From: Utricularia gibba
Taxonomy: Eukaryota; Streptophyta; Magnoliopsida; Lamiales; Lentibulariaceae
Reading direction: 5' to 3'
DNA: 64,000 nucleotides
Assembly (NCBI GenBank): GCA_002189035.1
Contig: NEEC01000018.1
Span: 992,001-1,056,000, forward strand
Both the position numbers and the translations under genes were made by a program. This document shows positions 58,283 to 64,000 of this stretch, in pieces. Each line of letters starts with the position of its first letter. Within the stretch, counting starts at the first letter, position 1. The notes under the pieces are model-generated. The model was not told the DNA's origin. It saw only the letters and a list, made by a program, of their open reading frames with translations, and ran no database searches.

Positions 58283-59013
58283 GCTTGATTCCCGGCGTCG
58301 GAGGAGCTGCAATTCCGCAAAGGTTCCTCCTCCACGCCTCAAGAAACCCTCGATTTTATCCGTAGGCCCAGTAGATTATTATTCAGGCCCTATATTCCAC
58401 AAGCCCAATATCATTCCAAAGCCCAGTTGGACTTCAACGACAAATCAAGGGTTGAATCACCCTCACGATCATGGTGAGTCGGTGACCATCGACACTGAAC
58501 TGGATCGGGGTAAAAATACTGTTAGAGTTGTAATCGATTCAAAATTAAAAATTATATGATTTGGAATTGATTTGATATATTTGAAATTGAAAAATGGTGA
58601 TTCCGATCCATGCGAAATAAATAATTTAAAATCAACGAACAGTTGATTTTGATTTTAAATAGTATAAAAAATCTTAATTTTCATGATAAAAATTTGAAAA
58701 AAAATATTAAAAAAAACGATGTCATATGTATGTGTTTTGATATATTTGGATTTTGGTTCGATTCTATGTTTTTTATTCTATTCGAGATTTAAAAATCCAA
58801 TTTAGATTCAAAATTAAGTGTTTTTTATGAATCCAATTTAGATTCAATTTCTGTTTCAAATTAAGTGTTTTTGAACTGATTTTTATTGAAAATAGAAACA
58901 GTTTCTGTTTTTTTGAAGCAGAAACATTTAAACAATCAGAAGTGCTTCAATCTTTTTTGAATCAGTTTTATACCTGATTTTATCAACTTTTGAAGCACTT
59001 TTTTTAAAAGCTT
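58283..59013. other. Intergenic between alpha-NAC and zinc-finger fragment
   Basis: Contains the alpha-NAC promoter on its left. A 92-codon plus-strand ORF at 58281-58559 has no recognisable similarity. 58560-58990 is AT-rich with direct repeats of AATTTAGATTC-type words (58800-58860). Confidence 0.4.
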
Positions 59014-59512
59014 TTAATGAAATAGAAATAAAGATACCCTTAGTTTTTGAACAGTTCGAAAAAACCGTTCGGTTGGAGCGGTCACAACTCTGGCTACCGT
59101 TGGCTCCAAAGGTGTAACTTGAAACCTGAGTATGGAGTTGTGGAGCAGTCCTTCCGTGGCTGTTGTACACCGAAAATGGGCGTGGGTGAGCTTCGTAACC
59201 GGGCGGGTATGAGGGGTGTGCAAAGGTGCTTCTTGGTATATACCTGGTGATGAGCTCATGATACCTGCTGCAGTCGCCAAAGAAATTTCCTGTACTGCCA
59301 CCGAGGACGAGTGGGAGGCGTAAGCATAGCCCGTCTGCTGCGAAGCATTCGCACCCTTGTCGACAGCCCTCTGCAGTTTGTGTACATTTTGATGGCCTAC
59401 CAATGCTTGCTTGCTGGTAAACTTCCTTCCACAGTACTTGCAGCTGTATTGTCGATCTTTTTCATGGTTTTCTTCTCTTTGGTAAAGTGATAATGCTTGA
59501 CTGAGTGAGTGC
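59014..59512 (-). CDS. C2H2 zinc-finger protein with one EPF-type finger, N-terminus unresolved
   Basis: Single C2H2 finger YSCKYCGRKFTSKQALVGHQNVH on the minus strand: Cys-x2-Cys and His-x4-His as in the plant EPF class, which are transcription factors, often repressors. The usual invariant QALGGH appears as QALVGH, and the usual HQNAHK as HQNVHK. Upstream codons read HSLSQALSLYQREENHEKDR; downstream is a Ser/Thr/Ala-rich tail ending VSLFLFH. No ATG is in frame. Further upstream in the same frame, DLSHLHQQEMQGIYNTDLIN is separated by a TGA lying in a T7 run near 59522-59516, so the start is either lost, in another exon or obscured by an indel. May be a decaying gene. No EAR motif (DLNLxL) seen. 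Confidence 0.5.
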
Positions 59513-60023
59513 CTATTTCAAAAAAAGCACACCTTTCCATTAATCAGATCAGTGTTGTAAATCCCCTGCATCTCTTGTTGGTGTAGATGACTGAGATCTG
59601 TCTGAATTCCTTTCAGTTACTTCTTGTTTCTCCGGAAGTCATCTCTGATGTAAATGACCCTCTTTTTCAAGTGCAGAATGGTAATATCCATAAAGCAAAT
59701 TACTTACAGTTCTCCTAAATGCTGAAACACTCTGCTAATGACTCCAGATGTACAGGGATGGGGACGAAGACCTTGTTCTGATGCTCAGTAAAACTGCAAG
59801 TTAGCTATAGAAAACAGAATAAAATCTTGAGAGGCAATAGGGATAAAGCTTTCAGTTTTCTGTGCAACCGTAGTAAAGTGAAACAAAACACCTCTGCATT
59901 CACTACAGATGCGATTACACAACACATCATTCAGGTTACATGCCATTTTCACTAAATTAGCTGTTGAGCCCCCTCGGCTTATACTAAACTGGCTCACTTG
60001 AAGGTTAAAATACCCTCAAGCAG
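59513..60023. other. Intergenic / bZIP 3' UTR
   Basis: 59533-59610 may hold the lost N-terminal part of the zinc-finger gene. 59700-60020 should be the 3' UTR of the bZIP gene. No further gene. Confidence 0.4.
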
Positions 60024-62572
60024 TCACGAAATTGGGGCAGATCCCTTAAAAGGAAGCACACATGAGTAAGTAACATATTTGATGCTGTCAACCAACACAA
60101 CGACAAAAATTCTTGAGAGGCTCTTGGCTCCCATCACACCATCCATGTCAGTGTCACCGGACTCTCGAGGATCGAAGAGAACTGAAACAATCATGGAGGT
60201 TGAATTAGTGTGTTCATGGAAGCCATCTTGCTCAGAACTGCTCCCTGCATGCTCTGTGGAAACATTTTGTGAGGATTCTTGAAATGGGAAGGGATGGAGA
60301 AACCTCCGATTCAACCCCTTGCTCAGATGTGTGGAATTGCCGCTCTGGTTTTCTGCAATGTTTTGTTTAGCTGCTGCCGGAACTATGGCAGTGGAGACAT
60401 CAAACTGGAAGACTTCAGTGCACATGCCTGCTGTCAACATGGGACCTGCACATGACGAGAGGGTGTAAGGCTTTTAAAAGGAATTGAAAACGGGAAGCAT
60501 CTCAGGTTACTCATCAGAAACTGATACATGGGGTAGAATCAAAAACTAGTCAATAGCATGCACTGATGAAAATAACTGAGAAAAAATAAGAATTGAACAG
60601 ACAAAAACATTATATTCACAGGGGAAATTTAACCATGATTACCAGCAAGGCCTTCACGGAACCATTGCTGTAGAGCACCATCAGTTTCTGCTGCCTTTTT
60701 ATCATCCTTGCTCAATGAACCAAGAGCCCTCACATGTGAATGCATAGCACTGCTGCTCATTCCCATGTCTGGTAGAGCTACAGCAGAAGCAACATCGCCA
60801 TGGACGGCCAAACCAGTTTCACTATCAATCTTTGGATTAGATGCCATAGCCTTCTCACTTGCCAACACAGAATTGATAATCAGGTTTCCGTCTATCTTAA
60901 CAAGCTTATCATTTCTGGGAACATATAAGGAAGCAGCTAAAGGTTCGCTCCTATTGTTCAAACCTTGAAATTCATTATCATGGCGGCTCTGATTTTTTTG
61001 ACCAGAATGTACGCTACTGTGAGCGGTATCCGTATAATTGTTGTTATACTCTGACTCATTAAACATCAATACTCTCCTGTGATGATTTTCATTGACTCCT
61101 CCTCGGAGGTACTTTTCTCCAATCACTAAGGAGGCACTCTCTTCTCCGTATCTTACATTAATCAAAGGAACCAAGCATCCAAATAGCATCGTGAAAAACA
61201 GTAAACCTAGAACACTAACACCAGCAACCTTCTTGGACTGAGGACCCTCACTTTTCTTACTTTCTACCTTCTTAGTTTCCACAGCCTTACTTTCCACCTT
61301 CCTAGTTTCAACTGTACTTTCAACCTTCTTAGGTACAGCTTTCTTACTCTCAACCTTACTAGTTTCCACCTTCTTTGGTGTTTGGGTTTGCTGCTGAGGT
61401 TTCAACCTTGGGATGGGCACTAAGGGCACTTGAGACCCATGCGGTTTCACCAGATAAGGTGGGGCATATGGCATCCATGGATAAACCATGGCAGGGTGCG
61501 GTGGGTACATTGCCGGAGGCAGGGGTGCCACAGTTGGAGGAGGAACTGCCGGAGCACCACCACCACTGCTCATTTGCTGACGCAAAGCTCCATTTTCAGC
61601 CATGAATAAGGAAATCTTTGAGTTCAAGTCCTGGATTGTTGAATGCATACTCCTTACCTTATCTTCCAATTCCTCCACATAATGCTTCTTCCTCTGCCTA
61701 GACAACTGGGCACTCTCCCGATTCCTCGTCAACCTTGCCTTCCTTTTCTCTTCCTCTTCACTCATAACTGGAGCACCACTTCCAATATCACCATCCATGA
61801 CAAGAGAAGACTTCCTACACTTATTAGACACCGAATTCGTATTAAGAATATCTTCGTGATCGGTTTTCCTTTTCAACGAAGAACGATTTTCACTGGAGTT
61901 ATCCGAACCCATTATTCTCTTCTTCTGATCAACCACCCCCGTCAAAATTGAACTTTTAGTACAGCTTGGAGCATAACTCACGGATCCAGCTGGCGAGCCA
62001 TCCGAACCCTCTGAGACATTGTACACTAAATTTTTGGAACATTGGGAATTCTGGGAAAGGCAGATCGTTTCCTTCACATCACCGCCCTGATCATCAGAGC
62101 TACCGGGGTTTGAACCGTTTGATTCCGGTGAATGCATGTTCAGATACTCCGAAATCATATTAAATTCTTCCCCTCCGGAAACATAATTCAGAACCCCAGC
62201 ACCATCCCCCATCTCATCACCGAAAACATCGCAGCCTACACCAATATGCTGTATCTCCGAAGACGTCGATTTGAATACAGCAAGCATCTGGTCCGACGTC
62301 AAAGCCAAATCAGGGAAACCACGACCCCTATCAGCCTGGAAATCAAATTGGCACTGCCCATCAGGAGAAAGAAGACTCACCATTTCACCGGGCAAAGGAA
62401 GTGAGATATCATCGAAGCAGAAATCGAAATCAAGGTCATCCAAAACGACGCCGTTGATCAGATCACTCGAATCAATGCCAGTGCCACCATCACTTCCGCC
62501 GTCTCGTGTACCGTCCAACTGCTGAGTAACCAGACCCGATTCCGACTCCGGTGGGTCAACGGCGGAGGTCAT
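60024..62572 (-). CDS. bZIP17: Membrane-tethered bZIP transcription factor (bZIP17/28/49 type)
   Basis: ER-membrane-anchored bZIP that, in Arabidopsis, moves to the Golgi on ER or salt stress and is released by site-1 and site-2 proteases. Exons 62572-60643 and 60445-60024 join in frame to 783 residues. Acidic N-terminus (VVLDDLDFDFCFDDISLPLP); bZIP at about 276-335 (KRKARLTRNRESAQLSRQRK, KKHYVEELEDKVRSMHSTIQ); Pro-rich linker; a Lys-rich stretch of repeated KVESK units (about 398-448); one membrane span (GVSVLGLLFFTMLFGCLVPL, about 449-470); and RRVL at about 499-502, which fits the site-1 protease motif RxxL. The lumenal tail has LQQWFREGLAGP and ends FKGSAPIS. The open frame runs 35 codons further up from a GTG, but ATG 62572 is the first Met. 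Confidence 0.93.
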
Positions 62573-62855
62573 TGCTTCCCTTGTGAACCCCGCAACCAAA
62601 AATGGTCGGTAATAGCGAGTGGAGTTTGAACAAGGTCTCCGACAATTAGGCTCCGCGCGTCGGCAAGTGAACTCCACGCGTATTCCATTTAATTTTTGAA
62701 AAATCCCCCAATATTTATTTATTCATGGGGGCGCTTTCATTCAGATTCTGTATCGTCTAACGAACCAATTAAGAAGGGCAGGTTCACTAATTAAACATGC
62801 TTAAGACGACTAATCCTGTCGGATCCCCAATTAATTGACATTTAATTTAACCAAG

Positions 62856-62861
62856 CACGTG
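62856..62861. promoter_or_regulatory. G-box CACGTG upstream of bZIP gene
   Basis: CACGTG within AGCACGTGACGC, 284 bases upstream of the bZIP start codon. G-boxes and TGACGTG-like words are common bZIP targets, so autoregulation is possible, but a 6-bp match alone is weak. Confidence 0.3.
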
Positions 62862-62974
62862 ACGCATGTGCGGCGAAGAGCGTGGAGCGCGTCATGCTTC
62901 ACGCGCTATCCAAAGATTATCCACAAGTTTCCCTTGTCAATTTGTAGTTTGCGTGTAAACTATTCAATTGTCTA

Positions 62975-63200
62975 AATTATTTTTTTATTCCATTTTTGTT
63001 CCATGTGTAGTATTTTTAATTTTTTTTCTTTATAATGTATATCCATATACGATTTTAATTTTATTATTTAAAAAATGATAAATAAAATTATATTTATTTT
63101 TTATTCCGTTTTTGTTCCATGTGTTGTAATTTTAATTTTTTTTCTGTACAATGTATATCCATATACGATTTTAATTTTATTATTTAAAAAGTAAAAATTA
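62975..63200. repeat. 116-bp direct duplication, two copies
   Basis: TTTTTGTTCCATGTGT and ATCCATATACGATTTTAATT recur with an offset of 116 bp (CCATGTGT at 63001 and 63117; ATCCATATAC at 63041 and 63157). Few differences, so recent. AT-rich, non-coding. Confidence 0.8.
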
Positions 63201-64000
63201 AAATTCTTTTGAAATTCTAGATGTCTACATTCTTAGTATCTGTTTGATATACCTTTTGTTTATGTAAAAACGTTTCAAAAATAGTTTTATTATCAAATAC
63301 GATTCATTTTTATTTCAAAGAAGTTATAAAACTATATTAAAAAATACTTAGGCTCTACGTAATTCAATTTCTTGAAAATCATTTTTTGAGAATTAATTCT
63401 AATAAATAAAAAAATATTAAAGACTCGTGGGCTGCGAATGGATCCAACCAGGAGAACTGGATCCGGCCCAGATCCGGATACCAAACTGACTCCGAGTACG
63501 GACCCGGTATCCTTCCAACCGTACCAATTATTTGAGAATTTAATAAATATGTTACCACAAAACATTATGGTTTTTTTTAATTATTGAAACTAGGAAAGGA
63601 AGGCACCCTCACAACTACCTCTTTCTTTTAAAAAAAAAAGCCCTAATTCAAAATTTGAATAAAATCTAGGGAAAAAAGAGAGGAATAAATTATTAATATT
63701 ATTATTATAGCTGATTATTTTATTCTTAGATACTCAAATTCTAAGGGCTACGGCTGGCCTTAGGCCTGGGCCAGTCTGTGCCTCATAGAGGAAAACAATG
63801 CTTCAATTATTGCGCTTGCTGAACACGCCCATAATTCATTCCTAACATTACAACATACGATAAGATGTGTTCTGTTACCTGAGAGAAGCAAAGCAGAGGA
63901 TCAATCAAATCTGAGTCAGAGAGAAAAAGAGTTGCAATGTTGATCAAAATGAGTTTTAGTAATAATGATGGTGTGTGTTTATGGGATTTGATTTTCATGG

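Larger units (their letters stand above)
62573..64000. other. Promoter of the bZIP gene and AT-rich intergenic DNA
   Basis: The first 400 bases should be leader and promoter. 62960-63420 is AT-rich with a 116-bp duplication. At the far end a minus-strand ORF (63998-63807, MKIKSHKHTPSLLLKLILIN...) starts like a signal peptide and has a CTCAG/GTAACA donor near 63879, so it could be the first exon of a gene reading leftwards. Evidence is too thin to call. Confidence 0.4.

Noticed and set aside
58281-58559. 92-codon ORF divergent from alpha-NAC
   Set aside because: Overlaps the alpha-NAC start and runs into AT-rich DNA; no similarity, probably promoter sequence.
63807-63998. Signal-peptide-like 63-codon ORF at the right edge
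   Set aside because: Could be a first exon reading leftwards, but no second exon or family is visible within the window.

Overview
The window is nuclear DNA from a flowering plant, most likely a eudicot. Its genes are split by short GT-AG introns, the spacers are AT-rich, and the families are plant-specific: trichome-birefringence-like acetyltransferase, HIPP, VQ protein, subgroup-21-type R2R3-MYB, COX5C and a bZIP17-type factor. There is no bacterial, viral or organellar gene block, no operon, no CRISPR array and no rRNA or tRNA gene that I can see. The species cannot be read from the sequence.

Layout. 0-8.4 kb: the 3' part of a TBL gene (+), a 14-exon cationic amino acid transporter (+) and a choline-transporter-like/PNS1 membrane protein (-) with an 89-bp tandem repeat in its leader. 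8.9-17.5 kb: AT-rich DNA holding an R2R3-MYB (-), a HIPP metallochaperone-like gene (-), a Harbinger-like fossil and a MITE. 17.5-28.7 kb: a HIT protein (+), a CID/RPRD-type Pol II CTD-binding protein (+), a presenilin (-) and an AGD14-type ArfGAP (-). 29.3-32.7 kb: two uncertain unrecognised genes and a small conserved plant protein (-). 33.8-39.3 kb: a calmodulin pseudogene, a kinase-fold protein that looks catalytically dead (+), a COX5C fragment and the intact COX5C (-). 39.9-42.5 kb: transposon debris (MITE, Ty1/copia gag and primer binding site). 43-50 kb: a RING-H2 membrane E3 ligase (+), a small basic protein (-) and SF3B1 (-). 52-64 kb: a VQ protein (-) with a phased array of TGACG boxes far upstream, the alpha subunit of NAC (-), a C2H2 zinc-finger fragment (-) and a membrane-tethered bZIP17-like factor (-).

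These are ordinary, independently expressed chromosomal genes, so I infer no shared pathway. Some loose themes recur: the endomembrane system (presenilin, ArfGAP, bZIP17-type ER-stress factor, vacuolar transporter, RING ligase), nuclear RNA handling (SF3B1, RPRD/CID) and nascent-chain handling (alpha-NAC).

The strongest non-obvious signal is technical. At least eight otherwise well conserved genes, including the essential SF3B1, are each broken by isolated one-base indels, mostly a missing base in a short homopolymer, with perfect protein similarity on both sides. This looks like residual consensus error in the assembly rather than gene death. The calmodulin copy, by contrast, is a genuine pseudogene. 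I found no convincing undescribed system. The most biologically interesting leads are the 11-bp-phased TGACG array, the leader repeats that carry splice-donor sequences, the GC-AG intron in HIPP and the degenerate kinase-fold protein.
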